64,000 nt of DNA from Roseibacillus ishigakijimensis (GTDB taxonomy: Bacteria > Verrucomicrobiota > Verrucomicrobiia > Verrucomicrobiales > Akkermansiaceae): assembly GCF_016595415.1 (NCBI RefSeq), contig NZ_JAENIO010000007.1, positions 1-64,000 on the forward strand, written 5' to 3'. Made by a program: the position numbers and the translations under genes. The notes beneath the pieces are model-generated. The model saw only the letters and a list, made by a program, of their open reading frames with translations, had not been told where the DNA came from and did not search any database. How positions within the stretch are numbered: position 1 is the stretch's first letter; each line of letters starts with the position of its first letter. This document shows, in pieces, positions 25,739 to 34,218 of this stretch.

Positions 25739-27256
25739 ATGAATCCCGATCCCACTGATCCCGAATACCTGATCGAGTCGACCAACGCGATGTTCGTCGT
25801 CTGCGGGAAAGAGGGGCGGATCCTGACCGTCAACCGGATGGCGGAATTGGTCACCGGGTATCAGCGGGAGGAGTTGATTGGGCAGGATTGGTTTTCTCTC
25901 CTCGTGCCCCGCGATCGCTATCCCTACGTTTGGGAAGCCTTCCTCGCTTGTCGCGATGAGGAGGATTTCGTCTGGGAGTTCGAGAACCCCATCCTCACCA
26001 AGGATGGCAAGGAACGGTTTGTGTCCTGGCGGAATACGCCTTTTCAAGAAAACGGTGAGACGGTGGGCACCATCTCCTTCGGGATCGACATCACCAATCA
26101 GAAGCGCTTGGAAGGGCAGCTCTTGCAGGCCCAGAAGATGGAGGCGGTGGGGCGACTGGCGGGTGGAGTGGCCCATGACTTCAACAATATGCTGACGGTG
26201 ATTCTCGGGCAGATTGAAGTGATTCTCTCCTCCCTGCCTGCGGACCACGGGCTCACCGAAAGCGCCCGGGCCATTGAGAAAGCCGGCCGCCATTCTCGCG
26301 ATGTCACCCGACAGTTGCTGGCCTTTTCCCGCAAGCAGATTTCTTCGCCCGAGGAGATCGATCTGAATGAGCAGATCGGGGCCATTCGTAGCACGGTGTC
26401 GCGGTTGATTGGCGAGAGTATCAATCTCGTCTTTGAGCCCGGACCGGACCTTTGGCAGGTCTGTATCGACCCGATGCAGATTGAGCAAATCATGATGAAT
26501 CTCTGCATCAATGCCCGGGATGCCATGCCCGACGGGGGGGATTTGATCGTGCGCACCCGCAATGAGGTCATCACCCGGGAATACAGTTCGCGCCAAGTGG
26601 AAGTGGTCCCCGGGGACTATGTGCGCATTGACTTTGAAGACGAAGGGGAAGGAATGGCGCCCGGGGTGCTGGCCCACATCTTCGAACCTTTTTACACCAC
26701 CAAGGAGTGCAATCAGGGCACGGGCCTGGGGTTGGCCACCGTCTATGGCGCGGTCAAGCAAAACGGGGGATTCGTCAACGTTTACAGTGAGGTGGGGCAG
26801 GGGACCACCTTCGCCATTTTTCTCCCTCGCTCCGGGAAGTTGCCCATTCGCAAGGTGCCTTCGCCAGCCGGAGAGGCTGTCGCGAATACCGAGACCATTC
26901 TTTTGGTCGAGGACAATGAACTGGTGCGTGAAATGACCGAGCAATACCTCCGCAGCATTGGTTACCGGATTCTTTCCGCTGACGGCCCGACCCAGGGGCT
27001 GAGGGAGCTGCAGGACCACCGGGAAGAGGTCGATCTTCTCCTCACCGATGTGGTGATGCCCGAGATGAATGGAGTTGAGTTGAGCCAAAAGGCCAAGGAG
27101 ATCGCCCCCGAACTCAAGATTCTCTTCATGTCGGGATACACGGAAAACGTGGTGGTGCGCAACGGTCTGCTGAAGGACGAGATCGCTTTCATTCAGAAGC
27201 CCTTCAGTCTCGATGCCTTGGCGGACAAAATCCGGGGCGAGCTGCAGAAGGCTTGA
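25739..27256 (+). CDS. PAS-containing hybrid histidine kinase with C-terminal receiver
   Basis: 505 residues, soluble. Domain order: PAS (about 8-125, 'MFVVCGKEGRILTVNRMAEL', 'GTISFGIDITNQKRLEGQL'); dimerisation/phosphoacceptor domain with His146 in 'LAGGVAHDFNNMLTVI'; HATPase_c with N-box 'MMNLCINARDAMPDGG' and G-boxes 'DEGEGMAPGVLAHIFEPFY' and 'GTGLGLATVYG'; then a receiver (about 383-505) with 'ILLVEDNELVREM', phosphoacceptor Asp437 in 'LLTDVVMPEMNG' and the conserved Lys in 'FIQKPFS'. The PAS signal is unknown. No cognate output regulator adjoins it; convergent with the ABC exporter gene, 19 bases apart. Confidence 0.9.
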   Translation: MNPDPTDPEYLIESTNAMFVVCGKEGRILTVNRMAELVTGYQREELIGQDWFSLLVPRDRYPYVWEAFLACRDEEDFVWEFENPILTKDGKERFVSWRNTPFQENGETVGTISFGIDITNQKRLEGQLLQAQKMEAVGRLAGGVAHDFNNMLTVILGQIEVILSSLPADHGLTESARAIEKAGRHSRDVTRQLLAFSRKQISSPEEIDLNEQIGAIRSTVSRLIGESINLVFEPGPDLWQVCIDPMQIEQIMMNLCINARDAMPDGGDLIVRTRNEVITREYSSRQVEVVPGDYVRIDFEDEGEGMAPGVLAHIFEPFYTTKECNQGTGLGLATVYGAVKQNGGFVNVYSEVGQGTTFAIFLPRSGKLPIRKVPSPAGEAVANTETILLVEDNELVREMTEQYLRSIGYRILSADGPTQGLRELQDHREEVDLLLTDVVMPEMNGVELSQKAKEIAPELKILFMSGYTENVVVRNGLLKDEIAFIQKPFSLDALADKIRGELQKA

Positions 27257-27275
27257 GAGGGCTCGCGCCTGCCGA

Positions 27276-28985
27276 TCATTCCTTTTGCAAGCGGGCATAG
27301 ACCCCTCCGCGGGCGAGGAGTTCCCCGTGGGTGCCTGCTTCCGCGATTTTTCCCGCGACGAGGACGTAAATGCGGTCCGCCTCCTGCACCGTGCTGAGAC
27401 GGTGGGCGATCACGAAACTGGTGCGATTGCTCCGCAGGCGGCCCAGGGCTTCCTGGATTTGGCGTTCGGTCTCATTGTCCACCGCGCTGGTGGCCTCGTC
27501 GAGGAGGAGGAGGGGAGGGTTCTTCAGCAGGGCGCGGGCAATGGAGATGCGCTGGCGCTGTCCGCCGCTCAGCTTGGCCCCGCGTTCGCCGGTGAGGGTG
27601 TCGAGCCCCTCGGGCAGGGCACGCACGAAGGAGGCGGCATTGGCGGCCTCCAGCGCGGCCCAGATTTCATCATCGCTGGCCTCGCTCTTGGCTAGGAGCA
27701 GATTTTGTCGCAGGGTGGTATTGAAGAGAAAGCTCTCCTGCGTGACGTAGCCCGTGTGATCGCGCAGCCATTTTTTGGAAAGCTCGCGCACGGGCACCCC
27801 ATCGATGAGGATTTGCCCCTCCTGGGGGTGGTAAAAGCCGGTGAGGAGATTGAGCAGGGTGCTCTTGCCCGAACCCGTGGGACCGACGAAGGCGATGGTT
27901 TCGCCCTTCGCTGCCTGCAGGCTCACGCCCTTCACAATGGGCTGGTCGGCTTCATATCCGAAGGTCACTTCCTCGAAACGGATTTCTCCTGCCAGATGGG
28001 CCGGCTCTTGGCCTTTCGTCAGGTTGCGCTCCGCTTCGTCGTCGAGGATTTCGTAGACCCGTCGTCCGGAAACCAGCCCGCTGGTGAAGGTCTTGCCCAG
28101 TTGGCTGAGGCGGGAAATGGGCTCGAAGAGGTAGCCCCAGGCAAAGAGGAAGGCCCCGATGACTCCGATCGTCACCGAGCCATCGGTGAGGAGCCAGTAA
28201 GAGCCCATCGCCAGCATCATCACGATGCCGGACTCCGCCACCAGGCTCACGCTGGGCCAGGTCACCGCATTGGCCCGCACCACATGCATTTGCGCCGCGC
28301 GCACCTGATCGCTTTTTTCGGAAAATTCCACCAGCTTCTCGGGCTCCACGGTGTAGGCCTTGATCTGGCGGATGCCGGCCAGGCTGTCGTGCAGGGAGGC
28401 ATTCAGATCAGCGGAAGCCTCCGCCACCCGGGTGTAGCGGGGGGCCCCGAACTTCGAATAGAGCCAGGTGGTGAGGCCCACCAGCGGCATGGGCGCGAGG
28501 GTGACCAGGGTCAGACCCACGTGGTGACTGAACATGAAGGCGAGGATGACCGCGATTTGAATCACGCCGCTGAGCCCCTGGTCGATGCCTTGGATGACCA
28601 CTTTTTCCATGGCCGGGACATCATTGCCCACCCGGCTCATGATGTCGCCACTGGTGCGCTGGTCGAAGAAGCGCAGGGGCATGCGCTGGATTTTGTCAAA
28701 AAGCTCCCGCCGCAGATCGTGCACCACCCTTTGCTCGAAGGCGGTATTGAGCACTGTGCGGCCCATCACCATCACTTGGCGCAGGGCGATGGCCCCCACC
28801 GCCAGTCCGGCCGTGGACCAGATGAGGTCGGCGCGCTCGTCCGCGATGATGACATCCAGGAAGCGCTTGGTCATCAGGGGCGGAACGAGGACGAGGAGAG
28901 TGCTGCCGATGGCGAGGAGGAGGACGCCCAGAGCGAGGCCGGGGTAGTGGGTCGCTTTGCGAAAAATGCGGAGCAAGGTCGCCAT
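27276..28985 (-). CDS. ABC transporter, fused permease/ATPase exporter (MsbA/lipid A type)
   Basis: 569 residues from the ATG at 28985 (MATLLRIFRK); a TTG at 29021 would add 12 residues without features. The N-terminal half has six membrane helices of the type I exporter fold ('FFDQRTSGDIMSRVGNDVPA' is the typical coupling region). The C-terminal ATPase has Walker A 'FVGPTGSGKSTLLNLLTG', Q-loop 'YVTQESFLF', signature 'LSGGQRQRISIARALL', Walker B 'LLLLDEATSAVDNETE' and the H-loop 'VIAHRLSTVQ'. Works as a homodimer in the inner membrane. Such half-size exporters move lipids, peptides or drugs; the sequence alone does not settle the substrate. Divergent from the PhyH-like gene. Confidence 0.9.
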   Translation of the reverse strand: MATLLRIFRKATHYPGLALGVLLLAIGSTLLVLVPPLMTKRFLDVIIADERADLIWSTAGLAVGAIALRQVMVMGRTVLNTAFEQRVVHDLRRELFDKIQRMPLRFFDQRTSGDIMSRVGNDVPAMEKVVIQGIDQGLSGVIQIAVILAFMFSHHVGLTLVTLAPMPLVGLTTWLYSKFGAPRYTRVAEASADLNASLHDSLAGIRQIKAYTVEPEKLVEFSEKSDQVRAAQMHVVRANAVTWPSVSLVAESGIVMMLAMGSYWLLTDGSVTIGVIGAFLFAWGYLFEPISRLSQLGKTFTSGLVSGRRVYEILDDEAERNLTKGQEPAHLAGEIRFEEVTFGYEADQPIVKGVSLQAAKGETIAFVGPTGSGKSTLLNLLTGFYHPQEGQILIDGVPVRELSKKWLRDHTGYVTQESFLFNTTLRQNLLLAKSEASDDEIWAALEAANAASFVRALPEGLDTLTGERGAKLSGGQRQRISIARALLKNPPLLLLDEATSAVDNETERQIQEALGRLRSNRTSFVIAHRLSTVQEADRIYVLVAGKIAEAGTHGELLARGGVYARLQKE

Positions 28986-29088
28986 GGCAGAAAGGCTCTG
29001 ATTTCCAGCGCCAGCTGGCAAGGTCGTGATGGGTCACTCTCGCTCTAGGCTTGCCAGGGGGAGGGGCTTTTTTTAAGGGACCGGGTCC

Positions 29089-29856
29089 GTGATTGCTTCC
29101 CCCGCTCCAGCCAGTGCTCCCTCCCTGCCCGGAGGCTTCACCTTTCTGCGCGATATCTTTGCGACGGAGGAGCTCGCTGCAGCGCGGCGGGGACAGGAAG
29201 CTCTCATGGCGGGGGAGAACGACCGTCAGCCCCAGTTTGCCTGGCCCGCGCCCCGGGCGCGCAAGGCCCGCTCGTGGAAGCTGCCCTACGCGACCCACTT
29301 GCGCAGCGAGCTGGCGGGGCTGGCTCGATCCCCGCGCTTGCTGGAGGCGATCGCGGAGGCCTCCGGAGCACGCACGCTGCGCTTCTGGTTCGATCAACTC
29401 CTTTGGGAAGAGCCCGCCCGGCGACCGGGGAATGATTATCATTGGCATACCGAGCGCAGCCGCTGGAAGACCTGTCAGGCTCCCCTCATGGTCACCGCCT
29501 GGGTGCCTTTGGCAAAAATCGCGCCCGCGATGGGGCCCATCACGATGGCCCGGGGGACGGCGGAGCGGCGCTGGCTGGAATTCCCCGACGGCTGGGCCCC
29601 GGCAGCGGAGGACATCGTGCCCGCCTCCGTGCAGCCCGGCGAGGCCGCGCTCTTTTGCTGGCACACCGTCCATGGCAATCCCCCCAACCGGGCCACCGCT
29701 CCCCGCCGCGCCATCGCCCTGCACTACGCCGTGGATGAGCTGAGCTACCGTCGCCATGGCAAGTTCAGCCACCTCAACGAGCGCTGGGTGCGCCAGCGGG
29801 ATGGCCAGCCCGACTTTACCGACGAGCGCGTCTGTCCGCTGGTGTGGAGGGGGTAG
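29089..29856 (+). CDS. Phytanoyl-CoA dioxygenase (PhyH)-like Fe(II)/2-oxoglutarate oxygenase
   Basis: 255 residues with a GTG start at 29089 preceded by AAGGGA at a suitable distance. The fold is recognisable as PhyH: an N-terminal 'GGFTFLRDIFATEELAAAR', the first metal site 'GNDYHWHTERSRWKT' (His120 and Glu122 in place of the usual His-x-Asp), 'PLMVTAWVPLAKIAPAMGP', and the distal site 'LFCWHTVHGNPPNRA' (His195) with the co-substrate Arg downstream. Members hydroxylate varied small molecules; the substrate is unknown. The HxE variant of the metal triad should be noted when judging activity. Its 3' end overlaps the convergent beta-helix gene by 41 bases. Confidence 0.75.
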   Translation: MIASPAPASAPSLPGGFTFLRDIFATEELAAARRGQEALMAGENDRQPQFAWPAPRARKARSWKLPYATHLRSELAGLARSPRLLEAIAEASGARTLRFWFDQLLWEEPARRPGNDYHWHTERSRWKTCQAPLMVTAWVPLAKIAPAMGPITMARGTAERRWLEFPDGWAPAAEDIVPASVQPGEAALFCWHTVHGNPPNRATAPRRAIALHYAVDELSYRRHGKFSHLNERWVRQRDGQPDFTDERVCPLVWRG

Positions 29857-32059
29857 AGGGTCGCCGCCGCCGCAGGAGGGGAAGGCTGGCGAGCAGGGTG
29901 AGCAGGCCGGTGGCCGGTTCCGGCACGGTGGTGAACTGTAAAAGGCTGCCGGTCTGGGAAAAGACGCCCGCGAAGGAGGCGTCCGGCGCGGTGTATTGAT
30001 AATCGGCGGGGTCGATGGTTGAGCTGCCGAAATGGATGAGGTCGTAGGTCCGGCCCGCGACCCAACCATTGTCCTGAAAGTCGAAGGTCACGACCGAGCC
30101 ATCGCTGGCAAGGGCGCCGGTGACGGTGATGAGATCGCTGGTGGCGGGATTGAGGCCGAGCTCGAACTGGATGCGGCTGTTGTCCGCCAAAGTCAGGCTC
30201 TGAGCGGTAAGATGGCCGGGCGAACTCCCGGGAGCCAGAGTGGAGTTTTCCAAATTGAGGGCGGCGAAGGTTCCGCTGCCGCCGATGGTGGTTCCGCGAT
30301 AGGCGTTGGCCGTTCCGGTGAGGCTACCTTCCAAATAGAGGCCACCCTGCCCCACATTCAGGGTGGAAAGGTCGTTGTCGCCATGGAGGGTGAGGCTTCC
30401 ATTCCTAGTCTTCAGCAGAGTGCCTCCGCCGGAGAATCCGGCAAAGTTGGGAGCGGTGCTGATGGCGTTGCCCATGATGTCGATACTGGCCCAATCCGAG
30501 ATGACGATTTCTCCCGCCTTGAAGTTCTCGAAGAGATTTTGCACCGGATAGTCGATGTCGAGTTCCGCTCCGGTGTCGAAGTGGATGCGCGAGTCGGAGT
30601 CGGGGTGGGTGGTGATGGTCCAGGCGTGAAGATCACTGGAGGGGCCGATATTGACCACCCCGGTCGAGCCCGCCTGGCTGCCGATTTGCAGATGGTGGGC
30701 GATGAGGTTGCCCCGGTTGATGAGGTTGACCGTCCCGCTGCCGGAGACGCCTACCAGGGTGTTTCCCGCGGTGTTGTTGAAGACCCCTTCGCTGACGTTC
30801 AGAATTCCGACCGCATTCTCCTCCACGCCGAGGCGGACCTCCCGCCCGTGCGCGGCGGAGCCGAGGAGAACCTGGGAATTGTCGTTGAGGGAGAGGCTGC
30901 CGGTGCCGGCCCGGCCGATGTCGAGGCGATTGGTGCTTCCTCCGGTGATGACGATGCGGCTGTTGTCATGCAGCTCGATGGAGCCCTGGGAGCCGGCGCT
31001 GGCCCCGAGGGTCAGGAAACGGGTGGTGAGCTGGGCGTCTTGCTCCAGGCCAAGGGTGTTCTCTGCTGCGGTGGCATAGCCGAAAGTGAATTCGTTCGAG
31101 TTGGTCCACTGGGAGGTGCCGCGCAAAGTGGCGGAGCCGGAGGAGGAGCCGAAGGTGCCCAGAAAGGTGTTGTAGCTATTCAGCTCGCCCCCCGACATCG
31201 TCAGCGTTCCGGTGCCGCTCCCACTCCGGCCCAGGGAAAATGTATCTTCAATCGTGAGAGTTCCGCCGGTCTGGAGGTTGAGAGACCCGGAGCTTCCGTC
31301 AGCCAGGCCCATGAAGAGGTGGCGGCTCTCAACGGTTCCCCCCGCAAGGTTCAGGGTGCCTTGGGAGCTCTGGCCCAGAGAGATGAGTCCGCTACTGAGC
31401 CAGGAGCCTCCGCTGATATTGAGGATGCCCGTGCTGCCGGATTCTGCGGCGACGACAGAGTTCCCCGTCGTGGAAAGGGTGGCACTCTCCGTCAGATTGA
31501 CGGTTCCGCTTCCCGCTCGTCCTACCACGAATCCCTCGCCGGTGCTATTGACTTGGAAGCGGGCCGTTCCTCCGAGCGTGAGCTTGCCGGTGGCTCCGCC
31601 GAAGTAGCCGAGGACGGAGCTGTCGGTGGTGACCTCACTGTTGTTCGAGAGCGTGAGATCTCCCTCCCCGCCCCGGCCAATGAGAATGTCCAGATCGTTG
31701 TTCCAGGTGCCGTGAAAGAGCTGCGCGGAGCCGGAATCTCCTCCGTTGTAACCCAAGTGGGAGAAGCGGGTCTGCAGGGTGGGAGTGGAAGCCGGGACCC
31801 CGTCCTCTCCGAGGTGGATGGAGCCCGAACCGTCGCGCCCGACGAGCAGGCCATTGGCATTTGCCGCGTCGCGAATCCAGGAGGTCCCGCCGTTTCCCAG
31901 CCTGACCTCAGTCGAGTTGTCTGGCACGTCGTCCGACCAATGGGAGGCCTCGTGCCAGAGCCCGTCACCGTTGAGAGTCCAGTGGTTCTGGGCGGCCAAG
32001 GGCAAAATGGTGAGGAGTGGGAGGGAGGTGGCCAAGCGCGGCAAATGGAGGTTCGTCAT
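29816..32059 (-). CDS. Large beta-helix PEP-CTERM protein with autotransporter-type strand repeats
   Basis: 747 residues from the ATG at 32059. Signal peptide (MTNLHLPRLATSLPLLTILPLAAQ). Nearly the whole body consists of short Gly/Ser/Asn-rich strand repeats of the kind annotated as autotransporter-associated beta-strand repeats, for example 'GSGTVNLTESATLSTTGNS', 'GSTGILNISGGSWLSSG' and 'SQGTLNLAGGTVESRHLF', which predict a long parallel beta-helix. The C-terminus holds a PEP-CTERM signal (VPEPATGLLTLLASLPLLRRRR) but then continues for 14 more polar residues, unusual for this signal. Likely a surface adhesin or matrix protein. A long opposite-strand frame over the same region is a GC-driven shadow. 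Confidence 0.85.
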   Translation of the reverse strand: MTNLHLPRLATSLPLLTILPLAAQNHWTLNGDGLWHEASHWSDDVPDNSTEVRLGNGGTSWIRDAANANGLLVGRDGSGSIHLGEDGVPASTPTLQTRFSHLGYNGGDSGSAQLFHGTWNNDLDILIGRGGEGDLTLSNNSEVTTDSSVLGYFGGATGKLTLGGTARFQVNSTGEGFVVGRAGSGTVNLTESATLSTTGNSVVAAESGSTGILNISGGSWLSSGLISLGQSSQGTLNLAGGTVESRHLFMGLADGSSGSLNLQTGGTLTIEDTFSLGRSGSGTGTLTMSGGELNSYNTFLGTFGSSSGSATLRGTSQWTNSNEFTFGYATAAENTLGLEQDAQLTTRFLTLGASAGSQGSIELHDNSRIVITGGSTNRLDIGRAGTGSLSLNDNSQVLLGSAAHGREVRLGVEENAVGILNVSEGVFNNTAGNTLVGVSGSGTVNLINRGNLIAHHLQIGSQAGSTGVVNIGPSSDLHAWTITTHPDSDSRIHFDTGAELDIDYPVQNLFENFKAGEIVISDWASIDIMGNAISTAPNFAGFSGGGTLLKTRNGSLTLHGDNDLSTLNVGQGGLYLEGSLTGTANAYRGTTIGGSGTFAALNLENSTLAPGSSPGHLTAQSLTLADNSRIQFELGLNPATSDLITVTGALASDGSVVTFDFQDNGWVAGRTYDLIHFGSSTIDPADYQYTAPDASFAGVFSQTGSLLQFTTVPEPATGLLTLLASLPLLRRRRPSTPSTPADRRARR

Positions 32060-32340
32060 CGGTGTGGATCGTTTGGGCAAGCGTAAGCATGAGAGATGAT
32101 GAAACGGCAATTCACCTAAAGAGTGGTGTTCGTATGACAGAGGGAGAGGGTTCGTCGAAGCGAGGATTCAGTAAGGAGGCCGACCTCGGGTGAGAGAAGC
32201 TGAGGATCTCTGGATGGATGGCAGGCGCGCTGAGTTTTAGTGCGATGGTGGTTTTCTTTGTGGTCTTTCCCGGGGTGAGATGTTGAGGCTTTTCCTGTCG
32301 ATGAGGAGTTGGCAGGAGAGGCGGATTTAGGGCTGGAGAT

Positions 32341-33786
32341 TTGGCTTCAGTATTTTTTCAGTTGGTGATTCCCGTTCTTGCTCAGGCCGGGGAGTCGTGC
32401 TTCTCTCCCGGCGTGCCTGAACGACTTCGTCCCGCCCTAGAGTCCCGTGATGGTTCCGCATTTCTCGCACTTGCCGAGGAGCTGCATTATGCCGATTTGG
32501 CAGCCTTTTATGAGCAGCTGGAGGATGAGGAAGAGCGCAACTTCGTGGTGCGCACCTTGTCGCCGGTGACCTTCTCGGATGCTCTCGCTGAGCTGCCGGA
32601 CTCGCTGCGGGAGGATGCCATTTTGCGCTATCAGCCCTCACAGCAGCGGGAGTTGCTCAATGCGCTCTCCGACGATGATCGGGTGGACATTTTGCAGGAC
32701 ATGTCCGGGGAGACGCAGAGCCAGCTGCTGGATCTGCTTTCCCATGAGCAGAAGGAAATCACCCATACTCTGCTAAAGTATGACGAGGAGACGGCCGGGG
32801 GACGGATGACGACCAGTATCGGACTGGTCACCGCGAATTTGACGGTGAAGCAAGCCCTCGACAAGCTGCGCGATCTGCAGGAGTCGGCGGAGACTTTGTC
32901 CCGGATTTTTGTCATTGATGAGCGCGAGCGGCCCATTGGCTTTGTGCGTCTGCGCGATTTGGCTTTCGCTTCCCGCGATACCCCGGTGCGAGACATCATG
33001 TTCGACGTCAATGAGACCATTTTGGCCACCGCCGACCAGGAAGAAGCGGCTGCGATGGTGCGCAAGTATGACCTCTTGGCTCTCCCGGTGGTGGACGAGA
33101 GTCACCGCCTTCTCGGGGCTATCACTTACGACGATGCCATGGAGATTCTGGAAGAGGAATCGACCGAGGATATGGAGAAGCAAGCGGGTATCGCCGGGGA
33201 ACAATCGGAGGAGAGCTATCTCCGCACCCATTTGTGGACGCATCTGCGCCGCCGCGTGGGCTGGCTCCTGGTCCTCGGCTTTCTCGCCATTGCGTCTGGC
33301 TACGTCATGATTCGCTTCGAGCCGGTCTTGAACTCGGTCTTTTTGCTCGCTCTCTTTTTACCCATGGTCATTGCGACAGGCGGGAATACCGGCGGGCAGG
33401 CCTCCACGATGGTGATTCGGGCCATGTCTCTGGGAGAAATTGAGAGCAAAGATGCTTGGGAGGTAGCTTGGAAAGAGTTGCGCCTGGGGTTGAGCCAGGG
33501 CCTCATCCTTGCCAGTGCGCTGGCGCTGACTTGTCTCTTGGTGTTGCCCTTGCTGCTGCCGGCGGAGATGAAGGAGATCCATCTGGGCCGTTTCACTCTG
33601 GCGGTCTCCTCCGCCTTGGCCGTCCAGGTGGTGGCGTCAACCTTGATTGGCGCTCTCTTGCCCATCGGGGCCCGCTGCATCAAGCTCGATCCGGCGGTGA
33701 TCGCGGCACCGGCGATCACCACCATTGTCGATGTCTCTGGGATGGTGATTTACTTCACCACGGCCCGGCTCTTTCTCGGCTTGTAG
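32341..33786 (+). CDS. mgtE: Magnesium transporter MgtE
   Basis: 481 residues with a probable TTG start at 32341 (GGAG three bases upstream); a GTG at 32365 is an alternative. Cytoplasmic MgtE N-domain (about 25-125; 'LPDSLREDAILRYQPSQQ', 'LSDDDRVDILQDMSGETQSQ'), two CBS domains (about 130-270) that sense Mg2+, then five membrane helices (about 300-481). The family signature 'LPMVIATGGNTGGQASTMVI' and 'DPAVIAAPAITTIVDVSGM' with its pore Asp are present. Dimeric inner-membrane Mg2+ channel. I looked for an M-box riboswitch in the 280 bases upstream and did not see one. Confidence 0.92.
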   Translation: MASVFFQLVIPVLAQAGESCFSPGVPERLRPALESRDGSAFLALAEELHYADLAAFYEQLEDEEERNFVVRTLSPVTFSDALAELPDSLREDAILRYQPSQQRELLNALSDDDRVDILQDMSGETQSQLLDLLSHEQKEITHTLLKYDEETAGGRMTTSIGLVTANLTVKQALDKLRDLQESAETLSRIFVIDERERPIGFVRLRDLAFASRDTPVRDIMFDVNETILATADQEEAAAMVRKYDLLALPVVDESHRLLGAITYDDAMEILEEESTEDMEKQAGIAGEQSEESYLRTHLWTHLRRRVGWLLVLGFLAIASGYVMIRFEPVLNSVFLLALFLPMVIATGGNTGGQASTMVIRAMSLGEIESKDAWEVAWKELRLGLSQGLILASALALTCLLVLPLLLPAEMKEIHLGRFTLAVSSALAVQVVASTLIGALLPIGARCIKLDPAVIAAPAITTIVDVSGMVIYFTTARLFLGL

Positions 33787-33798
33787 GGCAGTCAAGAG

Positions 33799-34104
33799 TC
33801 AGCGGTTTTGCAAATGTTTGGGCTTGGCCAACTGCACTTCCGCCCGCTTGAAGGCGAGGGAAATTGATTTGTCGAGATTGCTCGCGCTGGCGTGGGCCTC
33901 GATGAGGCGATGGCGGCTGTCGTGGACGAGCAAGTGGACCTCCGATTGGCGGGAGAAGGCTCGCAGGTGCAGCTCCGCTTTATTCAAATCCGGATGGAGA
34001 TGTCGGAGATGCTCGTGTTTGCGTTCGATCAGTTCGCGGGTGGTTTCCCAAACGCTGGTGTGCTCGCTATCGAGGTGCTTTGTGCAGTTAATAGTAGTTT
34101 TCAT
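33799..34104 (-). CDS. Ribosome hibernation / RaiA (HPF)-like protein
   Basis: 101 residues from the ATG at 34104, with AAAGGA about 10 bases upstream. It has the size and mixed alpha/beta character of the sigma-54 modulation/RaiA family: 'LNKAELHLRAFSRQSEVHLL' reads as a strand pair, followed by 'SRHRLIEAHASASNLDKSIS' and a basic helix 'AFKRAEVQLAKPKHLQ'. RaiA/HPF proteins bind the small ribosomal subunit in stationary phase and stop translation. It is short, like YfiA/HPF-short, without the C-terminal dimerisation domain. Match strength is moderate. Convergent with mgtE, 12 bases apart. The longer open frame reaching 35157 is a shadow of the TPR gene. Confidence 0.65.
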   Translation of the reverse strand: MKTTINCTKHLDSEHTSVWETTRELIERKHEHLRHLHPDLNKAELHLRAFSRQSEVHLLVHDSRHRLIEAHASASNLDKSISLAFKRAEVQLAKPKHLQNR

Positions 34105-34218
34105 AAGGCCAATCCTTTCTGCAACAGGAAGTGTGCCAAGGACTCTGCGCCGGAACGATTTTGGAAAAATGATGTTGGTTTGACGTGGGGGGGTGGGATT
34201 TGCTATTGGCCCCGGCCT

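Noticed and set aside
24887-27298. An 803-codon open frame on the minus strand
   Set aside because: It is antisense to RNase PH and the hybrid kinase, both unmistakable on the plus strand.
28696-30069. A 457-codon open frame on the minus strand
   Set aside because: It overlaps the ABC exporter and the PhyH-like gene in other frames and shows no domain; typical of GC-rich DNA.
30032-32086. A 684-codon open frame on the plus strand
   Set aside because: It lies opposite the beta-helix PEP-CTERM gene, whose minus-strand product has a signal peptide, regular strand repeats and a sorting signal. The plus frame gives only Gly/Ala/Glu-rich sequence without motifs.
32060-32340. Possible Mg2+ riboswitch before mgtE
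   Set aside because: No M-box-like arrangement or clear paired helices could be recognised by eye.
34180-34209. Possible promoter (TTGACG and a weak TATTGG) before the TPR gene
   Set aside because: The -10 match is poor and it lies within ten bases of the start codon; too weak to list as a feature.
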